Origin: Zelopaecilomyces penicillatus
Lineage: Eukaryota; Ascomycota; Sordariomycetes; Hypocreales; Pseudodiploosporaceae
Length of the DNA: 64,000 nucleotides
Assembly (NCBI GenBank): GCA_005765155.1
Contig: VCCP01000002.1
Location: forward strand, 4,650,001-4,714,000
Direction of reading: 5' to 3'
Both the position numbers and the translations under genes were made by a program. The notes under the pieces are model-generated. The model was not told the origin of the DNA and made no database searches. It saw nothing but the letters and a program-made list of their open reading frames with translations. Positions 10,752 to 21,914 of the stretch are shown piece after piece. Position 1 is the first letter of the stretch. Each line of letters starts with the position of its first letter.

Positions 10752-13416
10752 TCACCACTCGGCATCTCCTCGTACAATCTCTCCATTGACACATCGGCTC
10801 ACCCAGTCCCAAACTGTTTCATGCCAGGCAAGCGAATTCTCTGGTGACAAGACCCAGTGACACTCGTCCGAAAAAGTCAGGAACCTGCTCGGGACGCCCT
10901 GCGCTTGGCGTGGAAGCAGGCCAACCCCTCAGTGATGGGGCACCGATAGTCCTTCTCGCTGTGAATAATAATAGTAGGCGGCGCGTTCTTCCAATTGCGC
11001 AGCAGATCTGGGCGGGCGGGATTCCACTGGTCCATACCCTCGGGGTTCTTCCAAGGGTAAGGCGATTTGCCATACTCGCCGTCGTCGACGAGGATGTCGC
11101 TCTGCAGTGAGAAGCTGGGGATGTTGAAGATGCCGTCGTGCCAGACGGCGCAGCAGAACTAGGGAATGGTTAGCTGAAAGAAATGGCAAGGATTGGTGGG
11201 CTGGTGACATTGATAGACTGACCTTGTTGATAATCTCGTGGCCGAAAAACCAACTGATCATGTATCCGCCGTAGCTGGCTCCTGCGAGAACAGCTTTATC
11301 CTGGTCAAGATAGGGCAACTTCTCCAGATATTTGATGAGGTTGAGAAGGTCTTGGAATGGATTTCCTCCCCATTGTCCATTTACTCCTGAAACACGTAAC
11401 ATTGTATATTAGAAAAGTTGCACTCACAGACGAGGGCAAAAAAAAAAAAAGAAGACATGAAAGATAAAAGAGAAAAAAAAAGCGAATGCTGTTACGATGG
11501 GTGAGTTGAGGGCGACTTACGCTTAGAAAACTCCATTCCATATCCGGTGCTGCCACTGATATTGGGACAAATAATAACATAGCCCTGCTCTGCCCAGGCG
11601 GCCATGTTCCACTACGAAAAAGGGTCAGCCTTGTAACCACACAAATGGTGTTGAGATACAGGAGTATCAATAGGTAATGGAAAACCAGATACCGGTGTGT
11701 GAGTAAGAGGAGACGAGAGTAAAAAAAGAAATAAAAAGTGATAAGAGGAAACCTTACCCTTGTACTCCATGAGTCTGACCAGCTGGATACAGGTCCACCA
11801 TGAGGCATCAAGACCCAGGGATAAGTCTTGTTCTCGTCAAAATTACTCGGCCGAATCATAAACGAGTGCACACAAAGGTCATCAGCGCCCTCAAACCAGA
11901 ACTCGTTGATCATCTTGGGCGACAGCCCATACTTGAGGCCGTTTTTGGTTGCAGAAGATATCGTCCAGAGAACATTAGATTCTGTAGACAGGTCTGAATC
12001 ATCAGAAACCTTGACCACTTTCCACACGCTGCTATCAATGTAGCTGCTGCTCGACACGAGCAATCTATCCCACTGCCCTTGCACAAGCGGGAGGTAGGCG
12101 CTGACAGATCCCTCCTGGTAAAAGATTGTCGGCTTCGCGCCGTCCAGGAGCTTCAGGTGCGCCAGCGCGGTGCGGCCACATCTCGCACTTTGTAAGATCA
12201 GGGCATCGGAGGAACCCGCAAACTCGAACCCCTCGGGCGGGAAGTAGTCGCCTTCCATATCGCTCGGGTCGGCCATCAAACCCAAAACGTCAAACGCCTC
12301 GAGCGACTCGACGTTTGCGGTGTAGATTCTGGCGTTTTGCAGGTCCTTGCCATCGGCATGGATGAAGGCCAGGACGGAGCCGTCTGGAGAGAACCGGATG
12401 TTGGCACCCATGCCAACTTTAGAACCCATCTGGAGGTCGATAGGGAGAGGATCCGAAGTTGGAGGCTGGGAGAAGCACTCGAGGGGAACGTAGTAGGGAG
12501 AGCAGAACATGACTTGGTCTGGAATGCGCTCCAAGGCGTTTAAGCCGAGGAAAGCGATGCCGTGGTGGCTGATGTCAAAGTTTCCGGTGGCATCATCAAT
12601 GTCATACATGCCAAGGGGGGCTTCGAGGTCCGGTTTCTGGATGAGGTTGTTGAGCTCACCAGCCAGCTTCCATTTCCCGTCATCCTGGCGCTCAAGCTTG
12701 CTGTACCAGAGAGAATATCTATGTGAACTAGACAACTCGTTCCACTAGTAGCCAATGCGGTGAAACATGAGTTAGATATTGCGTGCCTTTTTGCCGGAAG
12801 TCTATCCACGTTCAATTTTAAAGGGGGGTTTTGTTGCACTTACGACTCTAACACGGGCACTATCAAAGATTCTGGCCGAAGTCTTCTTCTCGGCTGCCTG
12901 GTCGTTGAGGCGGGAGCCGTGCTTGCTGACGAGTCCAGCTACAACGAAAGCGACACTTCCATCCTCTAGAGCCTTGAGCTTCAATGCGGAGATTGGGGCA
13001 TCGAGCTCTGCAGCGATATAATGGTCCTTGGTGTGGTCTGCTCCGTTTGCAATGACGACTTGAGTGCGGCCCTTGTCGCCTGACTTGAGGAAGATGATGT
13101 CGTTGGAAGTGTGAGAGTCAACGTCAGGTTGATGATCATGATCGGAGTCAGTGTCAGTGTCAGTGTCAGCCTCTTGATCTTTTTGTTTTACACCCGGTAT
13201 CCAGAGCACGTCGTGGACCTTTTCATCGTTTGAAATTGTTACTGAGTGTCCAGTCCGGATATCAATCACCCTGACCTCCTTTGTTGTTTTATTCTTGTCA
13301 AAGTCATGGACTGAATGGCTGTACAAGGCGAGGGTACCCGAGGCATTTGGCACAGCGGGCCCGCGCCTCGGAGCGCCGAGAAGCGTCTGCGCCGTCAATT
13401 TCTGAATCTGCACCAT
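10752..13416 (-). CDS. Family S9C serine peptidase (DppV/acylaminoacyl-peptidase-like), frameshifted in last exon
   Basis: Exons 13416-12844, 12744-11758, 11611-11521, 11386-11223 and 11158-10752, about 740 aa if intact. An N-terminal beta-propeller is followed by an alpha/beta-hydrolase domain with HGGP, GSTGYG and the nucleophile motif GASYGGYM (Ser near 588) and Asp in SEKDYR (near 675). Homologues remove dipeptides or acylated residues from peptides. No signal peptide is visible, so it is probably the cytosolic form. Between the Asp codon and the His motif (DECHWVL) the frame breaks around 10901-10912: the Asp-side frame meets TGA at 10877-10879, while the conserved end (QGVPSRFLTFSDECHWVL) continues in another frame to 10752. 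One or four bases appear missing. The first exon also carries an Asp/Thr-rich insertion from a GTCAGT repeat. Pseudogene, polymorphism and sequence error cannot be separated here. Confidence 0.85.
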
Positions 13417-15159
13417 GGCTGCTGATGGGCAATTAAATATGATTTTGTTTTTATTAATGATGTGTTTTTCTTTGTGATGGCAGATTCAATTCAAGGTGTG
13501 AGTGTGTGTGTAGAGGGGGGTGGTCCAGGCAACACTCCAGGTTGTCGCTTTGCTTCCTCAACACGATGCGGTCCAGCGCCCTGTATGATATCACGGAATC
13601 TGTGAGAGGCTCAGATGGCCGAGTTGTGCATGCGCCAGAATGGAATTGCAACGACAGAACACTGAAGAGATGATGAAAGAGAGTTGGAAGCGGTATCTGG
13701 CGTCTTTTTTTTGGGGGGGGAAAGAATGCAGCTTATGACGGCAATTCTGCCTTGTTGTTGGGCAGGCGCAAAAAGCTGGGGGGGGGATTCGTAAGTGGCA
13801 ACGCAACGCCAGACGATAGACGGGATCAATAGGCAGCCAGCGAATGACCCGACCTGTACCAACTAATTGCTTCCCCCGCACAACACGCGTCGCCCCTCAA
13901 TCCTGTGCCGTTCAACCGTCCACCATCCATCATCACAGCTCTTATCTCTGTAATTAGATGCTCGAATAGCCATGAGCCAGCACGCGCTTTGCAAAAGATC
14001 ACGGAATGCCCTGTGGGAGCAGTATGGGGAGAACATCACATCCCCGGCCTTGCACAACCGGTCCGCGCGGCGTCTGTCACCTCCTCCACAGCGGAGGTGT
14101 GGGGCTGGTTGTCGGCAAGCCGGACTGCCTGCCTTTGTGGATCTATAACACATCTTCGAGGTCTTGGCTTGGCCTGGCTCGGCTGTTTGTCACTCACCTG
14201 CAGAGCCATTCGATATAAAGTTGTAGATAATGAATGGGTGTCCTTTGGCAGACGACATGCGCTGGGCAAACCCGACAGGCATACATACAGCGAAAGGCGC
14301 CGTGTGAAAATCCGCCGGGCACATGCTTCTAGACCTCGTTCCATGGCAGATATGTCTAGCAGTTGATATAAAGAGTCATCCAAAGAGGCTCCTCTATTTT
14401 TTTATGGTTAACTTGACCGTATTTAGAAACGGGTCCGGTGCGAACCAATCCGTACCAGCAACCCTATACAACTCGCAATTATAGCACGCAATGGGTGGCT
14501 GCTGCTCAGTTAGCTTGACGCCATGTACAAACAAGCCTTTCTTGAGGACGCGTAAGGCTTCGAGCACAGCCTTCTTATCCAACCAGATACCGACCACCCG
14601 CCTATTCAATTGCCGCAATTAAGCTTAACCACACAGTTAGATCGGCTTTGGTACGCCCAGTTCACGTTCTCTGAAGCAAACCCAAGTCCAAAAAAGACAT
14701 CCCAGCCCTATGAGAAGGATCCATCCATTCAGATATGGGCTGACCTACCCTAGGCGAAAACGTGCGTGACAAGGCTGGGCTAGTAGCTGTAAGGACGCAA
14801 CGTTTCAAAAATCAATCCTGCAAGCCCTTTCAGCATTACATTGGGTCATTTGCGAGCAAGCTGCTGCAGTGACGCGGCTTGAAGGAGCCCTAGGTGGGCG
14901 TGGGAAAAACATCAGATGAGCCTCAGTTGTGACGCAAAAGTCCGAGATTTAGAACAAAGATGTTGCAATGGGTCCCCTGGTCACGGAATTCTACCCCTTT
15001 GGGTGTCAATGACAAAAAAACATTGCACATTTAGAAAATATAAATATGTGTAGACTCCTCATGATGTGTACACGGTTTATATGGTGTTTGCCCTTAAAGT
15101 TGATCATTAGACAAAAATTTGAATACCACAGAAAGACAGCTTATATTCACGAAAAAACC
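13417..15159. other. 1.7 kb intergenic region with a possible retroelement relic
   Basis: Region between the S9C peptidase (divergent, -) and the RTA1-like gene (+). Only one element could be supported, a possible gag-like fragment at 14394-14618 (listed separately). Longer frames (13905-14366 and its antisense) show no family resemblance. A G-run near 13713-13720 and another at 13781-13786 are homopolymers. The 3' part contains the RTA1 promoter. Confidence 0.45.
14394..14618 (-). mobile_element. Possible gag-like/LINE ORF1 zinc-knuckle fragment
   Basis: A 74-codon open frame contains VLEALRVLKKGLFVHGVKL followed after a short gap by CYNC. A segment of this type immediately before a CCHC knuckle is typical of ORF1 (gag-like) proteins of fungal Tad-type LINEs. 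The rest of the knuckle (expected Gx3-4Hx4C) is not preserved: after CYNC the frame reads ELYRVAGTDW. No reverse transcriptase, terminal repeat or poly-A tail is seen nearby. This is at best a short decayed relic and could be chance. Confidence 0.3.
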
Positions 15160-16512
15160 ATGGCGACTGCAACTACGACAGAGGCTCCAACCCTCACCTC
15201 AGCCTCTGCAACTAGTTCGTCCAGTTGCACGACCGCCGTGCCTGGTAAATACGGACATGTGCCGTATGATTCTTGCAATTCGAACTACTCGTTTGATCCT
15301 AGTTTCGGGGGCAATCTTGCGTTTCTCGTGCTTTTTAGCATCACAACCGTGGCTCACTTGATCGAGGCTATTATATTCAAAAAGGTTGGTTTTTGATATG
15401 GGATGAATGGGTTTATTATGAGTATTGATGGTGTGCATATCTGTTTTTAGAGATTTTGCTGGGTCATCATCATGGGAGCTTTATGGGAAGTGACGGCCTT
15501 TCTTTGCCGAACCCTGGGCACTCGAGATCAACAGAACACACCTCTCGCGATACTCGGTCAAGTGTTTTTTCTCTTAGCACCGCTGTGTAAGTTGTAATAC
15601 CAATACCCTCTAACAGTCCTACAAAGGAATATATATCTCCTTGAACGAACCGATGCACAATTCTGTAGTTTGGAATAGCTAACAAAGGAACACTCGTCAC
15701 AGGGATAAATGCATTTGTGTACATGGCTGCCGCACGGCTCATTTACTTTGGCCTACCAGAAAAGAAGTTTTGGGGCATCCGGGCCATCAAGTTGACGCTA
15801 ATCTTTGTCTGGCTGGACGTCGGATGCTTCCTCGTCCAGCTGGGCGGCGGCAGCCTGCTTTCCAACGACGATCAGAAGCTGGTGCGGATCGGCATGAAGA
15901 TATACACGGCGGGTATCGCTGTGCAGATGGTTTTTGTCGTTGCCTTTTCAACGATGCTGGCCTTTTTCTACCACAGGTTTCATCAAGTGACGGCTGGGCG
16001 GACTGGTAGGGCCAAGATTCTGATATGGGTGTTGCTGACGGTGTTGGTCTTGATCATGGTGAGTTCGAATGTCAACACAGTATATACAGTACCTGGAATC
16101 ATGTGCGGCAGAGTTTGCTAACGGCGGCGTCCCTACTTCACCTCCACAGGTCCGTATCATTTTCCGTCTCATCGAGTTTGGCCCCGGCCTCAACGCCGAC
16201 AATCCTCTACTCGCCAACGAGGCTTACCCCCTCGGCCTCGACGCCGTTCCGATGCTCCTGGCCCTCACGCTCCTAAACTTGATGCACCCGGGCTTCGTCC
16301 TCCGCGGGCTCGACAGCGAATTCCCGCGTCTCTCCCGGGCGGAAAAGAAGGCCATCAAGATACAGAAGAAAGCCGATAAGCGACAGCGGAAAACGGCGGA
16401 CACGGATGGGGACGTGCTGACGGATGACGTTGGAGTCATTGGCTTGACCTCTTTGAATGCACGTCCTATTAGCGGACACCGGTCCACACGCGAGAGAGAC
16501 GCCATTGCTTGA
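15160..16512 (+). CDS. RTA1-like seven-transmembrane lipid-exporter family protein
   Basis: Member of the fungal RTA1/RSB1/PUG1 family of 7-TM plasma-membrane proteins, linked in yeast to resistance to toxic amphiphiles, sphingoid-base release or porphyrin transport; the substrate here is unknown. Exons 15160-15384, 15451-15586, 15703-16058 and 16150-16512 give about 359 aa. The Ser/Thr-rich N-terminus is followed by the family pattern PSFGGNLAFLVLF, then FKKRFCWVIIMGALWEV, INAFVYMAAARLIYFGLP, DVGCFLVQLGGGSLL and VRIIFRLIEF, which match the conserved RTA1 core. A long basic cytoplasmic tail (KKAIKIQKKADKRQRK) closes the protein. All three introns restore frame. The start is the first ATG before the Ser/Thr-rich N-terminus. 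Confidence 0.9.
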
Positions 16513-18452
16513 ATCCTCTCAATGCTATGCAATGCAATGAAAAAGAAAACTGCAGTTTTCGTATCGTCGTCTGATCGGCTGAGACACGGGTGGGGGGGAT
16601 GTTTAATTAATGGTCGGCCGGAAGTGCGTTTGGGCGTGAAGCGAAAAAAGCAATGTGTGCATACAGATTAGGATTCTGGTGGTTGATTTCTTTTGTTCTC
16701 ATGTGTTTAGCGTTGTACAGGATAATCCGTACCTGTCTGGATTAGTTCAGCATAACTATATCAAAATGCATTCAATATTCTTATACATGATTTGTACATG
16801 AACCAGCCGAGTTGTTGGGTATTCACGATTCTCCCTGATTTTCTTTCAAATACGTCATGAGCAGGGCACAAATTAACAAACTCGTTCGTTTGAGACAGTT
16901 TCCGTTCTGGAAGGATAATTATACAGTTAAATATGGACATTCGCTCGTTTATCGATCGATTGGTGTTTGTAGCACACCAAGACAGGATAGATATTGATAT
17001 CTGGTTTGGATAATGGAGAATCTGTGCTAATGAATAAGGTACCAGGTGATTAGCCATCAAGTACAGGTACCTTTGCCTGCCACCGTACTTTCGTTCTAGC
17101 ACATCGTATTCATTAGCAGTACCTTGAGGCTATGGGTGAAAGCAGCCCCGCTATAGGGGTGATGATTCCTTATAATTAGCACTTTCCAGCACCTGCCTCA
17201 CCACTGATTCTTGGTAGGTAGGTATGACATAGGAGCACAGGTATTAGTCACTTGACTCCTATCTCATGTGCATTGGTTGTGCATCAATTATGCACCAATA
17301 CCCAGGTTGATCCAAGCACACGGGAAGCGTTTTGTTTAGTTTTGTGCACGGCAGACACTTCCGAGCTGTCAGGGTTGGTGGGTTGGTGGCATTGCATGAT
17401 AATATGGGATGACGGAGCTAAATGGCTAGTGCAGCAGCCCCAAGCTCAAGCTGGTTGCATGCTTGCATCCCAAGCTTTGTGAAGGCGGTTGGCTCGAACC
17501 CCTGGCTAAGCTATTCATGGCAACGGCCCGGCAACGGCTCATCTTAATAATGCCGTGCAAATACCTTGGGTAGTTTTTGCTTCATTCCCCAAGTTGTGAA
17601 ACTGTGTAATTGAACCGTGTGAACAAGACGGATAGTATTGCTGCTGCTGCTGCTGCTCATCATCATACATACCTGTGGTTTTAATACTTCACGCCCGTGT
17701 GCACAGTACTCACCTCCCAACGGCCTTTTGTTTGCATCCCCTCCCCTCTAGGAAAGGGAGACGGGCGTTTTCCAAACAGGCGACCAGAGGGTGCCCTCAA
17801 CCAACTCAACACCATCGTCACCGCGCTTCTCACCCCAAGTCACCCTCTCACAGGGGAAACGGGTCGCACTAGGTAGGCAGTCCGTTTGTCTTTGGGTCGG
17901 GACGGGGGCGCTGTGAGACTGGAAGCTGCCTTGCATATCCCATCCCGGTAAGCGACCGTTGCTGCTGCTGCTCTCACTCCCCGACTCCTCCGTACAGCAA
18001 CTAACTGACCTTTCTCACGGTCTCAGCCAGTTTCTCCCACTCTTCTTTCTCCCTACCTTATCCAGGTCGTCATCGTCCCCCCCCAGTCGACCTGCCGCCT
18101 TGTGCCTTCTTTACGCTCCTTCACGCACACTGTCATTCTTTCATTCACTTTTTATTCATCTAGACAACCGAATTCTCTTGTTGCTTCCCCGCTTCTTTCT
18201 TAGGGACGTCATTCTTGATATAACCGTCCCCAGGGCTTTTTGTTTTTTTCTCGTTGTGTGTGGTGCTATCAGTATGCGTCTGGTCGTGTCACAGGCTGCC
18301 ACTGTCTTGTTGGATATCCAGATTAATTAGCTGTTGCTGCCCAAGCAACTCACACACTTGCGCGTACGCACACACATACGCCCCTCCTTCTTCTCATCTC
18401 CTTCCCTGTCCCTCCCTCTCTGTTCTTTCGCTTGCTTCTCTACTACTGTTAT
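16513..18452. other. 1.9 kb upstream intergenic region, pyrimidine-rich
   Basis: No gene supported. It contains the 3' flank of the RTA1-like gene, a GGTAGGTAGGTA motif near 17213, a (TGC)6 microsatellite at 17639-17657 followed by CATCATCAT, and from about 17960 a strongly C/T-rich tract (runs such as CCTTCCCTGTCCCTCCCT) up to the next start codon. That tract looks like a long fungal promoter/5' UTR for the sensor-like gene downstream. Confidence 0.5.
17639..17657. repeat. (TGC)6 trinucleotide microsatellite
   Basis: Six perfect TGC units followed directly by CATCATCAT, about 800 bp upstream of the Cys-rich sensor-like gene, outside any supported coding region. Confidence 0.85.
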
Positions 18453-19729
18453 ATGGCCGTCCATCGCAAGATGCCTTCGTCCGGCATGTTTGGGCGACTA
18501 TCCTCAACTACCTCTGTCCTGGCGCTCTCGTCACTAATTCAGATCGCCGCCGGCCATGCCGTTCCAGTCGAGACCAAGACGGTTGGTCAGTATCGACCTA
18601 ACATCGTCGATTGGCCTATCGTTGCGACACTAGCACCAGTTTCGCCCGCCGAGCTCCAGCGTCGAGGGTTCAACACCGTTTGTGGATATATCGGAGGAGA
18701 CCCTGCCTTCCCAGCAACCTGCTTGGCTGGTTCGCACTGCGCCGTCGATACCGAACACGGAGCTATTGGCTGCTGTCCTAATGGCGCGCCATGCTCCGGG
18801 GGGGTCTTCACCGACTGTGTCGACGTCAACAGTCCGCCCCAGACTGTCCTCGATCCTTACGTCTTTACCTGCAGCGGCACCAATGTCTGCTACAAAAACA
18901 GCTTCGATGGAGGATACTTTCAATACGGTTGCGGATCAGTCTCACAACTTGCGACCCGCGTTGCCACGTCTGCAGTTAGCCGCTCTGCCTTGGACTTTAG
19001 CCGTATGTCTGTCGCCTTGACCGCTACACCAACCAAGCTCGCCACACCGACGACAATTGGAGACCGAAAAGCCGTCAAGACCCAATCTTCATCCGATGGG
19101 ACAAGCACCGACAAGTCGGGTGGCGACACTTCTTCCGCAGCGGATGCGACCTCCACTAGTGAACCCCAGGCGCCTGGTGTTGGTGGTGGTAGCAGTTCCC
19201 ACACAGGTGCCATTGTTGGAGGCGTTATCGGAGGTCTTGCTGCTTTTGTGCTGCTAGGTGGACTTCTATTCTGGTTGATGCGACGAAAGCAGAAGGCAGC
19301 GCTTCCTGACCAGTATATCACGTAAGGATTTCCATGATTCTGCATGTTTAATGAATCGAGTACCGTGGAAATTGATCGCTAACCAGACTCTCCAGTCCTC
19401 TTTCCGATGATGATCTGGATCATCCCTCCAATGCTGTTGGTAGAACGACTAGCCAACCAAGAGAGAAGTCCAGCAACGCTACCACTGCCGTGGACGGAGC
19501 CAGAGATGGTTCCAATTCTGGGGGAGCTATTGGAGCTGCAGGCCTCACGAGGCAATCCGACGAAATTCCCTTGACCAAAGAAGGCCAAGGACTAGACCAA
19601 AGTACTAACCTCTCCCCAACAAGCGAATTCACTCCGGAACCTTACCCAGGGCCACGCAGGGCCGGTGGTGGATCCTTTTGGTCACAGAACAGAGACGAAC
19701 CACGCACTCGAAATCGAACATGGGTTTAA
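18453..19729 (+). CDS. Secreted-type Cys-rich single-pass membrane protein (Mid2/Wsc-like architecture)
   Basis: Exons 18453-19321 and 19387-19729 give about 403 aa (an internal ATG at 18471 is an alternative start). Seen in order: a signal peptide (SVLALSSLIQIAAGHA), an extracellular domain with about ten cysteines (VCGYIGG, GCCPNGAPC, DCVD, TCSGTNVC, YGCG), a Ser/Thr/Gly-rich linker, one transmembrane helix (GAIVGGVIGGLAAFVLLGG) with a basic stop-transfer RRKQK, and a polar cytoplasmic tail. This layout is that of fungal cell-surface sensors such as Mid2 and Wsc, but the cysteine pattern is not a canonical WSC domain, so ligand and pathway are unknown. A cell-wall sensing or surface-adhesion role is inferred only from architecture. 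Confidence 0.85.
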
Positions 19730-20531
19730 ATTTAATGGTGGAAGCAGGGTGAAGTTAACAAAGCTTTGTGACTTTGGCTAGCAGACGACGACCACGCAGC
19801 AACACATCATCTTATCACCTTTATCATTGGAATCTGATCTAGCCGCTACCAAGGGAGGAAAAGAGGGCCACTAATGCCCCCGAAGGTCCTTGCAGGGAAA
19901 TCCTGCCCCTCCTTAACCCTTTTCAATTTCATGTTTATCGCTTCCTCAGAATATGGAAAGAGCTGTGAATTCTCGGGGTTGTTTTCGGGGTTTGACGCAA
20001 GATATGATGAGAACTGGCAAGTGTTGTGTGCGACCCCGACATTCTACCTCTTTGTAATCTTTTTTTATTGCGCTCAAAATACAGCGTCTATGTTTCAGAC
20101 CTCTCGTTTATGTTATTTCCTTGAGCGGGCAGCGCTTTTGCGATGGTGGAAAGGGGAGTGGGAATTGCTTTGTATGATACGTATACCAGTATAGTGAGTT
20201 TCAAATTTACTGTGCTCGGGTAAGTGTTCCAAATCCAACGTAAGTCTGGTTGTCGTTTTGACGATATTCAGCTCGGCATCGTGAAGTAGATGTTAGGCAC
20301 AACCTGTTCCAACTAAAGCGTTTTCACAGATTAGTTACAATGATCCATTTTGTATACATGCATGTCTTGTTCAATGAATTAGTGCTAGATAGTTTGATAG
20401 ATGATTCTAGATCGAATGTCTCAATTGCTATTTATATGTCATTTTGAAGTGTTCATGTACACGTATCTATCAACGTAGTAGTTTTCAACTACCTTCAGTT
20501 GCCGCTAATAACCTATCAATCTTGCACCATA
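19730..20531. other. Convergent intergenic region
   Basis: AT-rich, between the stop of the sensor-like gene (+) and that of the WD40 gene (-). No coding region or repeat supported; likely 3' UTRs of both. The open frame 19874-20194 has no family resemblance. Confidence 0.5.
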
Positions 20532-21914
20532 TCAAGAAGATGTCTCAACAGGCCCTGGGCCACCAATAGACCAAACTCTGAGACTAGATTCTCCAAAAAC
20601 TTTACTTTGAGGTACATGCCTATGAATCGCGCCATGCGTATTCTCAGCATCGGAGTCTGAGACGGGTCCCCAACCTCCAGAACATGTCGCCACAACCGAG
20701 CCGCTTGGGTGAAGAGCAGTGCTGCCGATGGGAGATTCGTGAGCAATCCATTGCCAGCTCGGCTCTGCGATTTCGCTGTGGTTCCCAACACCTTCCCACA
20801 CGGCGACGGAGCCGTCCTGCGACCCTGCCCAGACTTCGAAGCCGCCGTTTTGGGATTGGAAAACGTCGCAGGTCATTTTCTGCTGTGAGTTAGATTTCCG
20901 GCCGTGCAGGACGCTGAGGAGCTGGCCGGTGCCCCGGATGTCGTAGACGAGTAAGCCGGTTGAGCGGCGCTCGTTGATGATGAGATAGCGGCCGCAGGGG
21001 CTCCATAGGGTTTGGACGATGCCCTGGCCGCCAAGGTCGATGTTGAAGCCGGACTCGGCGTTGGCTATGCTCCAGTTGGCGACGACTTTGTTCGTGTGGT
21101 GGAGGTCGTAGAGGCCCATCCATCGCGTCCATGTGCCAGCGGCGATGATGGATCCGCCGTTGGCGTCCATCGGAGACGCAGCCAACGCAGAGACAGTGCC
21201 TTTCATGCCGACGCCTCCGCCCTTGGAGATGTGCCGCCGAGATGGGATCGTTGGCACGGTGAGCAGAGGACCGTCTGATCCGTGTCTTGACAGGTCAAAG
21301 TAGTCGAGACGGTTTGCTGAGCCGCATAGGAAGTGAGTCCCTGGCGACTCCCAGAGCATAGACGATGGAGTGATGTAAGCCTCAGACTCCATCCGTATGA
21401 GTTTGTAGCTGGCAATAGGAGCGGCACGGAGTTGGGCTTTGGAATCATCATCACCATCATCATCTTGAGGCTTGGGAAAAGCCTGGTAGATATGAAGCGG
21501 ATGGTCTCGACAGCCTACCAGTACTGTCTGGGTCGCTGGCTCTAGGAGGGAGAAGTAGGGTGCGACGGCAATAGCCTGAGCAGGTTCTGGGAGCTTGATT
21601 GTGCTCTGCGGGACGAGTCGGCGGTCGCTGTCCACATGGCTTAGGAGATCTGCTGGAAGAATGAATGACGAGATGGTCTGGTTAGAAGATGTGGTGATGA
21701 TGGATGTGCCGTCGGCAGACCACTGGGCTGAAGTGTAGTATGGCGCATCACCAGCTACTCTTCTTCCAGTTGGGGAGGATTCTTTTGTTGACCCATCGGC
21801 AGGATGCTGAGCCAGGAGGTGTATAGCTGGGGGTTTGGATACACTGCTGTCCACAATCTCTGGGCTTTGGGGAGTTGCTGTCTCGGTAGGAGCTGTGGTA
21901 TCAACCTCACCCAT
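20532..21914 (-). CDS. WRAP53/TCAB1-like WD40 repeat protein
   Basis: A single exon encodes 460 aa with an acidic/Thr-rich N-terminus and a WD40 propeller. Diagnostic segments match the WRAP53 (TCAB1)/yeast Swt21 group: APYYTSAQWSADGTSIITTS in the first blade, VLVGCRDHPLHIYQAF, a long blade with SMLWESPGTHFLCGSANRL, LYDLHHTNKVVANW, and LWSPCGRYLIINERRSTG. In animals WRAP53 escorts CAB-box scaRNAs and telomerase RNA to Cajal bodies; Swt21 contributes to mRNA splicing. Which role applies in this fungus is unknown. Length and uninterrupted frame are as expected. The assignment rests on recalled motif layout, not an alignment. Confidence 0.8.
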   Translation of the reverse strand: MGEVDTTAPTETATPQSPEIVDSSVSKPPAIHLLAQHPADGSTKESSPTGRRVAGDAPYYTSAQWSADGTSIITTSSNQTISSFILPADLLSHVDSDRRLVPQSTIKLPEPAQAIAVAPYFSLLEPATQTVLVGCRDHPLHIYQAFPKPQDDDGDDDSKAQLRAAPIASYKLIRMESEAYITPSSMLWESPGTHFLCGSANRLDYFDLSRHGSDGPLLTVPTIPSRRHISKGGGVGMKGTVSALAASPMDANGGSIIAAGTWTRWMGLYDLHHTNKVVANWSIANAESGFNIDLGGQGIVQTLWSPCGRYLIINERRSTGLLVYDIRGTGQLLSVLHGRKSNSQQKMTCDVFQSQNGGFEVWAGSQDGSVAVWEGVGNHSEIAEPSWQWIAHESPIGSTALHPSGSVVATCSGGWGPVSDSDAENTHGAIHRHVPQSKVFGESSLRVWSIGGPGPVETSS

